From Acidimicrobiia bacterium (GTDB lineage: Bacteria; Actinomycetota; Acidimicrobiia; Spongiisociales; UBA5794), in NCBI GenBank assembly GCA_029934555.1, contig JAOZMA010000076.1, positions 1 through 8,973 of the forward strand: a DNA stretch of 8,973 nucleotides, read 5' to 3'. Under the pieces are notes generated by a model. It was not told the DNA's origin and ran no database searches. It worked only from the letters and a program-made list of their open reading frames with translations. How positions within the stretch are numbered: position 1 is the stretch's first letter; every line of letters starts with the position of its first letter. Of this stretch, positions 1 to 8,195 are shown in pieces. The translations under genes were made by a program, and so were the position numbers.

Positions 1-42
1 ATTCACATGCGGCTTCGTCCGCTCAAACTTCGCCTTCGCCAT
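1..42 (-). CDS. tuf: Elongation factor Tu, N-terminal fragment (cut by window edge)
   Basis: Only the first 14 codons are inside the window. They read MAKAKFERTKPHVN, the usual actinobacterial start of EF-Tu, just before the region that would hold the first GTP-binding loop. EF-Tu is the GTPase that brings aminoacyl-tRNA to the ribosomal A site. The start is ATG at 42, and AGAAGGAG lies 7 nt upstream and overlaps the fusA stop codon. The position directly after fusA is the classical rpsL-rpsG-fusA-tuf order, which supports the call despite the short fragment. Nothing can be said about the rest of the protein. Confidence 0.93.
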   Translation of the reverse strand, partial: MAKAKFERTKPHVN

Positions 43-49
43 CAGCGTG

Positions 50-55
50 CTCCTT

Positions 56-57
<2 letters not shown>
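50..57 (-). promoter_or_regulatory. Shine-Dalgarno of tuf, overlapping the fusA stop
   Basis: AGAAGGAG lies 7 nt before the tuf ATG, and its 5' end overlaps the fusA TAG stop (56-58). It is a near-consensus ribosome binding site. The overlap suggests that ribosomes ending fusA can help start tuf (translational coupling, inferred). Confidence 0.85.
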
Positions 58-2140
<2,083 letters not shown>

Positions 2141-2160
2141 GAGGTATCAGTGCTTCCGAA

Positions 2161-2628
2161 CTACCAGCGGTAGTGGGCGAAGGCTTTGTTGGACTCCGCC
2201 ATCTTGTGGACGTCTTCGCGGCGCTTCACCGCTGCGCCGGTGCGGTTGGCCGCATCGAGGATCTCGTTCGCAAGACGCATTGCCATGGTGGGCTCTTTGC
2301 GCTTGCGGGCGAACTCAACGAGCCAGCGGACGGCAAGGGTCTGGCCACGCCGGGGCCGAACCTCGACCGGGACCTGGTACGAGGAACCACCGACACGCCG
2401 TGACCGCACTTCGACGGAGGGGCGGATGTTGTCGATGGCACGCTTGAGAACGGTCAGCGGATCGGAACCGGTGCGTTGCTCGACGGTGTCCATGGCGCCG
2501 TACACGATGCGACGGGCTGCGCCCTTCTTGCCACGCCAGAGCACCTTGTTGACGAGTTGGCTGACGAGAACGGAACGATAAACCGGATCTGGTTCGAGCT
2601 TACGAACCTCGGCTGGTGCGCGACGCAT
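2161..2628 (-). CDS. rpsG: 30S ribosomal protein S7
   Basis: S7 is a primary assembly protein of the small subunit. It binds the 3' major domain of 16S rRNA and lines the E-site region of the head. The 155 residues match the family length and the sequence is collinear with bacterial S7: MRRAPAEVRKLEPDPVYRSV at the N-terminus, the beta-hairpin arm with SRRVGGSSYQVPVEVRP near 76-93, the segment RWLVEFARKRKEPTMAMRLA, and the C-terminal ESNKAFAHYRW. The ATG lies only 2 nt after the rpsL stop. A strong SD (AAGGAG, 8 nt spacing) lies inside the last codons of rpsL, so the two genes are expected to be translationally coupled. No oddities. Confidence 0.98.
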   Translation of the reverse strand: MRRAPAEVRKLEPDPVYRSVLVSQLVNKVLWRGKKGAARRIVYGAMDTVEQRTGSDPLTVLKRAIDNIRPSVEVRSRRVGGSSYQVPVEVRPRRGQTLAVRWLVEFARKRKEPTMAMRLANEILDAANRTGAAVKRREDVHKMAESNKAFAHYRW

Positions 2629-2630
2629 GC

Positions 2631-3002
2631 CTAGGACTCCTTCTTGGTTCCGTACTTGGAACGCGCTTGCTCACGGCCTTCGACGGCTGCAGCGTCGAGG
2701 GCTCCACGGATGACCTTGTAGCGAACACCCGGGAGGTCTTTCACACGGCCACCACGAACGAGCACGATGGAGTGCTCCTGGAGGTTGTGGCCTTCGCCCG
2801 GGATGTAGGCGGTGATCTCTGCACCGGAGGTGAGCCGTACACGTGCGACCTTACGGAGCGCGGAGTTCGGCTTCTTCGGCGTCACGGTGTAGACGCGGGT
2901 GCAGACGCCGCGGCGTTGCGGCGATCCTGCGAGACCAACGGTCTTCGATTTCTTCGGCTTCGGCGTCCGGCCCTGTCGGACCAGCTGCTGTACGGTCGGC
3001 AC
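2631..3002 (-). CDS. rpsL: 30S ribosomal protein S12
   Basis: S12 sits at the decoding centre and controls accuracy of tRNA selection. The protein is 123 residues with the family signature throughout: PTVQQLVRQGR (2-12), RRGVCTRVYT (30-39), TPKKPNSALRKVARVRL (41-57), GEGHNLQEHS (69-78) and RGGRVKDLPGVRY (83-95). Lys43 and Lys88, the classic streptomycin-resistance positions, are wild type. Asp89, which many bacteria methylthiolate, is present. The start chosen is GTG at 3002 because S12 normally begins (M)PT; another in-frame GTG at 3032 would add ten non-conserved residues. No clear SD lies before 3002, only a purine-rich GAGAAGAGAGAGA stretch. It is the first gene of the str operon. Confidence 0.96.
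   Translation of the reverse strand: MPTVQQLVRQGRTPKPKKSKTVGLAGSPQRRGVCTRVYTVTPKKPNSALRKVARVRLTSGAEITAYIPGEGHNLQEHSIVLVRGGRVKDLPGVRYKVIRGALDAAAVEGREQARSKYGTKKES
2637..2644 (-). promoter_or_regulatory. Shine-Dalgarno of rpsG inside rpsL
   Basis: AGAAGGAG is encoded by the end of rpsL and ends 8 nt before the rpsG ATG. It fixes the rpsG start and shows that the two reading frames are tightly linked. Confidence 0.85.
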
Positions 3003-3188
3003 GTCGGTACCGTCTCTCTCTTCTCGATGCACCCGAGCCCGATGAGTTCGGTACTTGGGTTCTAACGAACGAAAACCGGCGTCGTCACACGCAGTGACTT
3101 CGCCGATCCCTTCTGTGGGTCACTCCGCTCACAACAACGCTCTTACGAACGCCTCAGGGTAAGCGCGGACTCCGGCGGGAAACCGGAT
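3003..3188 (-). promoter_or_regulatory. 5' leader of the str (rpsL) operon
   Basis: About 186 nt separate the predicted transcription start from the rpsL GTG, with no open frame of interest. At its very 5' end (3171-3187) is a small hairpin, TCCGG / CCGGA with a 7-nt loop. Another lies at 3084-3098 (GTCAC / GTGAC, 5-nt loop). An 11-nt motif, CGTTCGTWAGA on the minus strand, occurs twice exactly 80 bp apart (3141-3151 and 3061-3071). The length and these elements are compatible with leader-level control of ribosomal protein synthesis, but I recognise no known ribosomal-protein leader family. Confidence 0.45.
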
Positions 3189-3193
3189 TCGTG

Positions 3194-3223
3194 AGTATAT
3201 CGGACCCTCGCCCTAGTGCGCAA
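3194..3223 (-). promoter_or_regulatory. Candidate sigma70-type promoter of the str operon
   Basis: On the minus strand TTGCGC (3223-3218) and TATACT (3199-3194) are separated by 18 bp. The -10 hexamer differs from TATAAT at one base, while the -35 matches TTGACA only at TTG. Transcription would begin near 3188. It lies between the protease gene and rpsL and faces rpsL, which suggests that the str operon has its own promoter separate from rpoBC. Confidence 0.6.
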
Positions 3224-3232
3224 GAGGAGGTG

Positions 3233-3253
3233 ACAGCCAACAGCCAACAGCCA
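3233..3253. repeat. Tandem heptad ACAGCCA x3
   Basis: Three perfect copies of ACAGCCA lie head to tail. Each ACAGC core is complementary to the GCTGT core of the tandem array at 3276-3303, so the two arrays form arms of an imperfect hairpin. It sits between the protease stop and the str promoter. Confidence 0.9.
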
Positions 3254-3275
3254 GAGCGTGGGTTCGGGCTGTTCG

Positions 3276-3303
3276 CTGTCTGCTGTCTGCTGTCTGCTGT
3301 CTG
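3276..3303. repeat. Tandem heptad CTGTCTG x4
   Basis: Four perfect copies of CTGTCTG end 3 bp before the stop codon of the protease gene (3307-3309). On the minus strand they read CAGACAG. Paired with the array at 3233-3253, each heptad gives five Watson-Crick pairs, a possible G.U pair and one A.G mismatch in RNA. A shorter perfect stem also exists inside (3246-3252 with 3267-3273, AACAGCC/GGCTGTT). The structure could protect the 3' end of the protease mRNA or weakly terminate it, though there is no T-run. It could also simply be slippage-prone microsatellite DNA. Confidence 0.9.
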
Positions 3304-3306
3304 CTC

Positions 3307-4011
3307 TCAGATGGGGAACACCGGCGGCTCCTGATCTGGCGGCTGCTCAATCTGACGCTCCGGCTTCGGGCGCGGCTTCGGTTCGTCGGTCCGGCCCTGC
3401 CGGAATCCCATGAACGTGATCATCGCCACGAAGATCGCCAGGAACGTCTCGCCGTAGTAGAAGGCAGCACCTGCGACCGCCACGCCGGTTGCGACGGAGA
3501 CCCAGCGGGCGATCGGTGCTGCCTTGGTTGGCGTGACCATCTCAAGACCGTGTTGGAGCATGTGCCCGCCATCGAGAGGCAGGATCGGTATCCAGTTGAG
3601 GATCCCCCACACAAGGCCGGCCCAGACGAAGCTCCGGAGGAAGGCGAAGGCCAGGTCGGGGAGTCCGTCGAACACTCCGGCCCTGCTGAGACCGATGACG
3701 CCCAGGCCGGCGGCGATGCCAACCGCCGATCCAGCCGCGGAGATGATGAACTGCCGTCCCGGACCGATTCGTCGAGGTGATCCCCACGACGTGTATCCGC
3801 CGAGAGCGAACAGCGTGATCGACACCGGGGAGGCGCCGAAGGCCCTCGCCGTGAACGCGTGCCCTGACTCGTGGAGAAGGACGGCAACGAGGACCGCTCC
3901 GGTCCACGCGGCGATCTCCCATCCCGAGTACACGCCGAGTCCGAACACCGCAACGAACAGGAACGACCAGTGGATGGAGACGGGGACGCCGAAGAGGGGG
4001 AACCGGAGCAC
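3307..4011 (-). CDS. Site-2-protease-type zinc metalloprotease (peptidase family M50)
   Basis: This is a membrane-embedded zinc protease of the SpoIVFB/S2P class, which cleaves substrates within or near the membrane; its substrate is unknown. The 234 residues start MLRFPLFGVPVSIHWSFLF, the usual first helix of this family. The zinc motif HESGH is at 47-51, FALGGY at 68-73, and the third ligand in NWIPILPLDGGH (139-150), so both catalytic halves are intact. I see about five or six hydrophobic segments (roughly 12-30, 34-58, 88-108, 122-145, 167-185, 186-202). A charged, proline-rich tail follows (about 205-234). There is no PDZ or CBS domain. The start is GTG at 4011; an in-frame TGA two codons upstream (4015-4017) rules out an earlier start. 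No SD is visible, and the placement of a -10 motif suggests a leaderless mRNA. It is flanked by repeats on both sides. A role in regulated proteolysis is inference only. Confidence 0.92.
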   Translation of the reverse strand: MLRFPLFGVPVSIHWSFLFVAVFGLGVYSGWEIAAWTGAVLVAVLLHESGHAFTARAFGASPVSITLFALGGYTSWGSPRRIGPGRQFIISAAGSAVGIAAGLGVIGLSRAGVFDGLPDLAFAFLRSFVWAGLVWGILNWIPILPLDGGHMLQHGLEMVTPTKAAPIARWVSVATGVAVAGAAFYYGETFLAIFVAMITFMGFRQGRTDEPKPRPKPERQIEQPPDQEPPVFPI

Positions 4012-4017
4012 GGGTCA

Positions 4018-4023
4018 ACGATA
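4018..4023 (-). promoter_or_regulatory. Candidate -10 box for a leaderless protease transcript
   Basis: TATCGT fits the TANNNT form of actinobacterial -10 boxes. It is followed by exactly six bases and then the GTG start, so the expected transcription start falls on the start codon. The lack of any SD agrees with this. No convincing -35 is seen 16-19 bp upstream. This is a short motif, so chance is possible. Confidence 0.4.
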
Positions 4024-4058
4024 GGCCGGAGCGCCCGCCACCGAGGCCCAACCCGGAA

Positions 4059-4105
4059 TCGTGTGTGTCTGCAACCACACCTGAGGTGGTTCCAAGCACA
4101 AACGA
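4059..4105. repeat. 47-bp palindromic element, copy 1 (degenerate)
   Basis: Left arm 4059-4078 and right arm 4086-4105 are complementary at 16 of 20 positions around a 7-nt loop (4079-4085). The right arm ends in AAGCACAAACGA and is identical at 19 of 20 bases to the right arm of copy 2; the left arms agree at 15 of 20. The inner part, ACCAC-loop-GTGGT, is kept in both copies. Confidence 0.85.
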
Positions 4106-4141
4106 TGAAGACGAGCGTCCGCCATCTCGTCGTTTGTGCTT
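4094..4141. other. Alternative hairpin joining the two palindromes
   Basis: The right end of copy 1 (AAGCACAAAC, 4094-4103) is complementary to the left end of copy 2 (GTTTGTGCTT, 4132-4141). In the spacer, GACGAG (4110-4115) pairs perfectly with CTCGTC (4126-4131). This fold excludes the two single hairpins, so the transcript has two mutually exclusive structures. Pairing of the outer arms follows from having tandem palindromes; the GACGAG/CTCGTC stem does not. Confidence 0.55.
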
Positions 4142-4176
4142 ACGACCACTCCACGGGTGGTTCTAAGCACAAACGA
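4130..4176. repeat. 47-bp palindromic element, copy 2 (near perfect)
   Basis: Left arm 4130-4149 and right arm 4157-4176 pair at 18 of 20 positions around the loop TCCACGG (4150-4156). The outermost 13 bp (TCGTTTGTGCTTA) are a perfect inverted repeat. It lies in direct orientation to copy 1, offset by 71 bp with 24 bp between them. The two copies look like a small REP/MITE-type repeat or a tandem regulatory hairpin in the rpoC 3' region. No protein is encoded. Confidence 0.9.
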
Positions 4177-4199
4177 TGGAGGGCAGCGCACGCGCGCGA

Positions 4200-4227
4200 C
4201 GGAAGCGGCCCTTTAGGGCCGCCTCCG
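4200..4227 (-). terminator. Probable rpoBC terminator stem-loop
   Basis: Starting 23 nt past the rpoC stop is a stem with GCGGCCC / GGGCCGC around a 4-nt loop. CGGA/TCCG extends it, giving 11 of 12 pairs in total. There is no T-run after it, so it would be a U-less intrinsic terminator of the kind proposed for GC-rich actinobacteria, or an RNA 3'-end stabiliser. Confidence 0.65.
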
Positions 4228-4250
4228 TTCGATCGTCTTGGTTGTCTCGG

Positions 4251-7200
4251 CTACTCGTCGACCACTTCTTCTTCGACTTCCACGGTCCCACCGAGCGACG
4301 CCAGCCACTCTGCCGGATCGGAAGGCAGGCCCTCGTCCACAGACTCGGGAGCTTCCTCTCCGAAGAGACCGAGCGCCGTAACGACGTTCGCATCTGGGAG
4401 CATCGGCTCGATCGACTGGTAGTGCTCCGATCCGGTCCCGGCCGGGATCAGCTTGCCGATGATGACGTTCTCCTTGAGTCCCCTCATGAAGTCCGACTTC
4501 GACTGGAGCGCCGCTTCCGTGAGCACCCTTGTGGTCTCCTGGAAGGATGCAGCCGACAGCCATGAGTCCGTCGCGAGCGACGCCTTGGTGATACCCATCA
4601 GCTCGGGCCGACCTTCAGCCGGGACTTTGCCGTCCTCAACGAGTTCTCGGTTGACCTGGAGGAACGCCTTCTGATCAACGAGTTCGTTCGGGAGATACTG
4701 CGAGTCGCCCGGATTGGCGATGCGTACCCTCCTGAGCATCTGACGCACGACCAACTCGATGTGCTTGTCGTGGATGTCGACACCCTGGGAGCGGTAGACC
4801 TCCTGGACCTGGTCCACGAGATACCGCTGGCAGGCCCTGATCCCCTGAACCTCGAGCACCTCTTTCGGGTCGAGCGGACCTTCAGTCAGCTGTGCCCCGG
4901 GCTCGATGATGTCGCCCTCCGAGACACGGGGACGCGACCGGCGAGGCAGCGCATATCGCGCTTCCTCTTCGCCGTCGACGACCACCACGTAGCGCGTGCC
5001 GGTCTCCTCGTCGGTCTCGAATTTCACGACACCGCCGATGTCGCTGAGGATCGCCTTGCCCTTCGGAGTACGAGCCTCGAATAGCTCGACCACGCGGGGC
5101 AGACCGTGCGTGATGTCCTCACCGGCGACACCGCCGGTGTGGAACGTACGCATCGTCAGCTGCGTGCCAGGCTCACCGATCGATTGAGCGGCCATGATGC
5201 CGACTGCCGTGCCGATCTCGACCATCGATCCTGTCGCCAGGTCGATACCGTATGAATCACGGCTGATTCCGTATCGGGACTCGTCGGTCAAAGGCGAACG
5301 GACACGAACCTCGGTCACTTCTTCAAGTTCCTCGAGACCGATGACAGCATCGCGATCGATGATGAAGCCCTGCTTCAGCTTCCGACCGTCCGGGAGCTCG
5401 ACAAGTTTGCGGCCGTCCTTGACCGATTCGGCGAGCATCCGTCCGAACACGTGGTTCTGGAGATGACGCACCGGAGAACCATCGTCCTCGCGTGTCTTGA
5501 TCACGATGCCGGCGTCCTCTGTCGGCTCGTCATGGATGATGATCTCCTGGGAGACATCCACGAGTCGACGGGTGAGATAGCCGGAGTCCGCGGTCCTCAG
5601 TGCCGTATCGGCGAGCCCCTTCCTGGCACCGTGCGTCGAGATGAAGTACTCGAGCACCGACAGGCCTTCACGGAAGTTGGACTTGATCGGCTGGGGGATG
5701 ATGTCACCCTTCGGATTGGCCACGAGGCCACGCATGCCTGCGATCTGCCGCAGCTGCATGATGTTCCCGCGAGCGCCCGAACGGACCATCATGTCCATGG
5801 GGTTGAACTTCTCGGCCATGAGCGTCTCCGCCATGGCGTCCTTGACCTTGTCAGTCGCCTCGGTCCAGATCTCGATGAGCTCCTGCTGGCGCTCAGCGTC
5901 GGTGATCACACCCTTCTGGTAAAGACCTTCCATCTTCGCTGCGCGTTCTTCGAACCTCGCGATGATCTCGGCCTTCTCCGGCGGCGTCTTCACATCTTCG
6001 AGCCCGATCGTCAGACCCGCCTTCGTCGCGTACTTGAAGCCCAGTTCCTTGATGGCATCGAGTGTGTTCGCAACGATCGGCTTGTCGTAGTGACGGATGA
6101 GCTCGTCGATCAACGTCCGAACATCGGACTTGAGCACGGGAGCATTCACATACGGGAAGCCCGCAGGGAATACTTCGTTCACCAGGGCACGCCCGAGTGA
6201 CGTCTCCGTCAATCCGTCCGGATCGACAGTTGTGTCCGCTATCAAGAAACCGAGCGAGCGCTTCAGAGCAGCGTGCATGTCGGGGTCACCCGCGAGCCAG
6301 CCCACACGAAGCTTGATCGGTGCGTGGAGCGAGAGGTCGCCCACCTCGTACGCCATCATCGCCTCTTCGATATCCGAGAAGGCACGTCCGGCGCCCTTCG
6401 CATCCTCGGTGATCTCCGAGAGATAGAAGAGACCGATGATCATGTCCTGGGACGGCGTCACGATCGGACGACCCGACGCCGGAGAGAGAACGTTGTTCGA
6501 CGAGAGCATGAGAATCCTGGCTTCAGCCTGAGCCTCTGCAGAGAGCGGAAGGTGAACCGCCATCTGGTCGCCATCGAAGTCTGCGTTGAACGCCTCACAT
6601 ACGAGCGGGTGCAATCGGATCGCCTTGCCCTCGACGAGAACCGGCTCGAACGCCTGGATCCCGAGACGGTGAAGCGTCGGTGCCCGGTTCAGGAGAACAG
6701 GGTGCTCTTCGATCACGTCGGCGAGCACGTTCCAGACCTGGTACCGCCTGCGTTCGACCATACGCTTGGCCGCTTTGATGTTCTGAGCCTCACCGATATC
6801 GACGAGACGCTTCATCACGAACGGCTTGAAGAGTTCGAGTGCCATGATCTTCGGCAGACCGCACTGGTGGAGCTTCAACTCCGGGCCAACGATGATGACC
6901 GAACGGCCCGAGTAGTCGACGCGCTTGCCGAGCAGGTTCTGACGGAACCGACCCTGCTTCCCCTTCAACATGTCGGAGAGCGACTTCAGGGGACGATTGC
7001 CCGGACCCGTAACGGCACGACCGCGCCGGCCGTTGTCGAACAGGGCGTCCACAGCTTCCTGGAGCATCCGCTTCTCGTTGTTGACGATGATCTCGGGGGC
7101 GCCGAGATCGATCAATCGCTTCAAACGGTTGTTCCGGTTGATAACACGGCGATACAGATCGTTGAGATCGGAGGTCGCGAAACGGCCACCATCGAGCTGG

Positions 7201-8177
7201 ACCATCGGGCGAAGGTCCGGTGGGATCACCGGAACGACGTCGAGGATCATGCTCTTCGGATCGTTGGTTCCCTCGGCGAACGGCTTGACGACCTTCATGC
7301 GCTTCATCGCACGTTGACGGCGCTGTTGGGACCTGGCTTCGAGGTCCTCAAAGAGCCGATCCATCTCCGCCTCGAAGTCGAGACGACCGATGAGATCCTT
7401 GACCGATTCTGCTCCCATGCCGCCGACGTAGTAGTCGCCGTAGCGGTCGACGATCTCGCGCCAGAGCTGCTCGGACTCGATCAGCTGCTTGGGTTTCATC
7501 GTCTTGAACGTGTCGAAGGCCTCCTGGAGGAGTTCCGCTTCAACACTCGCCCGCTCGTCACGATCCTTGATCTCGCGCTCGACTTCGCGTCGGCGAGCGT
7601 TGATCTCCTGGGTCTTGGCGCCGGCTTCCTCCATCTGAGTGAGCTCCTGCTCGAGCCGAATCAGACGGGCTTCTTTCCACTCGGCTGCCTCTTCTGCGAT
7701 GATCTCGAGCTCATGACGGGTAGCGTCTTCGAGCTCCGGCAGATCGTCATGACGCTTCTCTTCATCAACATGCGTGATGAGGTAGGCGGCGAAGTAGATG
7801 ACCTTCTCGAGCTCCTTCGGCGACATGTCGAGGAGGTAGCCGAGACGGCTCGGAACACCCTTGAAGTACCAGATGTGGGTCACAGGAGCGGCAAGTTGGA
7901 TGTGCCCCATGCGCTCGCGGCGCACCTTCGAACGGGTCACTTCGACCCCGCAGCGCTCGCAGACGATGCCGCGGAAACGGACACGCTTGTACTTACCGCA
8001 GTAGCACTCCCAATCCCTGGTCGGCCCGAAGATGCGCTCGTCGAAGAGGCCTTCCTTCTCGGGCTTGAGGGTCCGGTAGTTGATCGTTTCGGGCTTCTTC
8101 ACCTCGCCGAAGGACCAGGCGCGGATCTGATCCGACGCCGCAAGGCTGATTTTCAGTTCATCGAACAGTTGTGTCAC
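4251..8177 (-). CDS. rpoC: DNA-directed RNA polymerase subunit beta'
   Basis: This is the catalytic clamp subunit of RNA polymerase. It has 1308 residues, close to the actinobacterial norm of about 1300. The first zinc finger is intact (Cys58, Cys60, Cys73, Cys76). Residues about 140-225 form a charged helical insert as in other actinobacteria. The active-site motif NADFDGDQMAVH is at 531-542, with Mg-binding Asp533, 535 and 537. The bridge-helix region lies around 800-860, and the trigger loop begins at TMRTFH (1008-1013). The tail is acidic. The second zinc site is lost: at the C-x6-C-x2-C positions stand Asp965, Ser972 and Ser975, and no Cys lies near 884-889, where the fourth ligand belongs. 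The only other cysteines are 439, 527 and 1116. The start is GTG at 8177, with GGGAG 6 nt upstream. It lies 18 nt after rpoB. Confidence 0.99.
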   Translation of the reverse strand: MTQLFDELKISLAASDQIRAWSFGEVKKPETINYRTLKPEKEGLFDERIFGPTRDWECYCGKYKRVRFRGIVCERCGVEVTRSKVRRERMGHIQLAAPVTHIWYFKGVPSRLGYLLDMSPKELEKVIYFAAYLITHVDEEKRHDDLPELEDATRHELEIIAEEAAEWKEARLIRLEQELTQMEEAGAKTQEINARRREVEREIKDRDERASVEAELLQEAFDTFKTMKPKQLIESEQLWREIVDRYGDYYVGGMGAESVKDLIGRLDFEAEMDRLFEDLEARSQQRRQRAMKRMKVVKPFAEGTNDPKSMILDVVPVIPPDLRPMVQLDGGRFATSDLNDLYRRVINRNNRLKRLIDLGAPEIIVNNEKRMLQEAVDALFDNGRRGRAVTGPGNRPLKSLSDMLKGKQGRFRQNLLGKRVDYSGRSVIIVGPELKLHQCGLPKIMALELFKPFVMKRLVDIGEAQNIKAAKRMVERRRYQVWNVLADVIEEHPVLLNRAPTLHRLGIQAFEPVLVEGKAIRLHPLVCEAFNADFDGDQMAVHLPLSAEAQAEARILMLSSNNVLSPASGRPIVTPSQDMIIGLFYLSEITEDAKGAGRAFSDIEEAMMAYEVGDLSLHAPIKLRVGWLAGDPDMHAALKRSLGFLIADTTVDPDGLTETSLGRALVNEVFPAGFPYVNAPVLKSDVRTLIDELIRHYDKPIVANTLDAIKELGFKYATKAGLTIGLEDVKTPPEKAEIIARFEERAAKMEGLYQKGVITDAERQQELIEIWTEATDKVKDAMAETLMAEKFNPMDMMVRSGARGNIMQLRQIAGMRGLVANPKGDIIPQPIKSNFREGLSVLEYFISTHGARKGLADTALRTADSGYLTRRLVDVSQEIIIHDEPTEDAGIVIKTREDDGSPVRHLQNHVFGRMLAESVKDGRKLVELPDGRKLKQGFIIDRDAVIGLEELEEVTEVRVRSPLTDESRYGISRDSYGIDLATGSMVEIGTAVGIMAAQSIGEPGTQLTMRTFHTGGVAGEDITHGLPRVVELFEARTPKGKAILSDIGGVVKFETDEETGTRYVVVVDGEEEARYALPRRSRPRVSEGDIIEPGAQLTEGPLDPKEVLEVQGIRACQRYLVDQVQEVYRSQGVDIHDKHIELVVRQMLRRVRIANPGDSQYLPNELVDQKAFLQVNRELVEDGKVPAEGRPELMGITKASLATDSWLSAASFQETTRVLTEAALQSKSDFMRGLKENVIIGKLIPAGTGSEHYQSIEPMLPDANVVTALGLFGEEAPESVDEGLPSDPAEWLASLGGTVEVEEEVVDE

Positions 8178-8183
8178 CAGTTG

Positions 8184-8188
8184 CTCCC
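8184..8188 (-). promoter_or_regulatory. Shine-Dalgarno of rpoC
   Basis: GGGAG ends 6 nt before the GTG start, in the 18-nt gap after the rpoB stop. It supports GTG at 8177 as the start codon. Confidence 0.75.
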
Positions 8189-8195
8189 GTCAGAC

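Noticed and set aside
2797..2876. Streptomycin-resistance changes in S12
   Set aside because: Lys43 and Lys88 and their surrounding motifs are wild type.
3030..3032. Upstream GTG as the rpsL start, giving 133 residues
   Set aside because: It adds ten residues (from GTG, HREERDGTD) without homology to S12, and family members begin at the (M)PT that corresponds to GTG 3002.
3231..3303. Heptad repeats as insertion-sequence ends or an attachment site
   Set aside because: There is no transposase or integrase, no target duplication and no tRNA; tandem slippage explains the arrays more simply.
4059..4181. Possible minimal CRISPR array (two direct repeats, 71 bp apart)
   Set aside because: There are only two copies, each a full 47-bp palindrome with a variable centre. 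No third repeat and no cas gene are seen, so this is a repeated hairpin.
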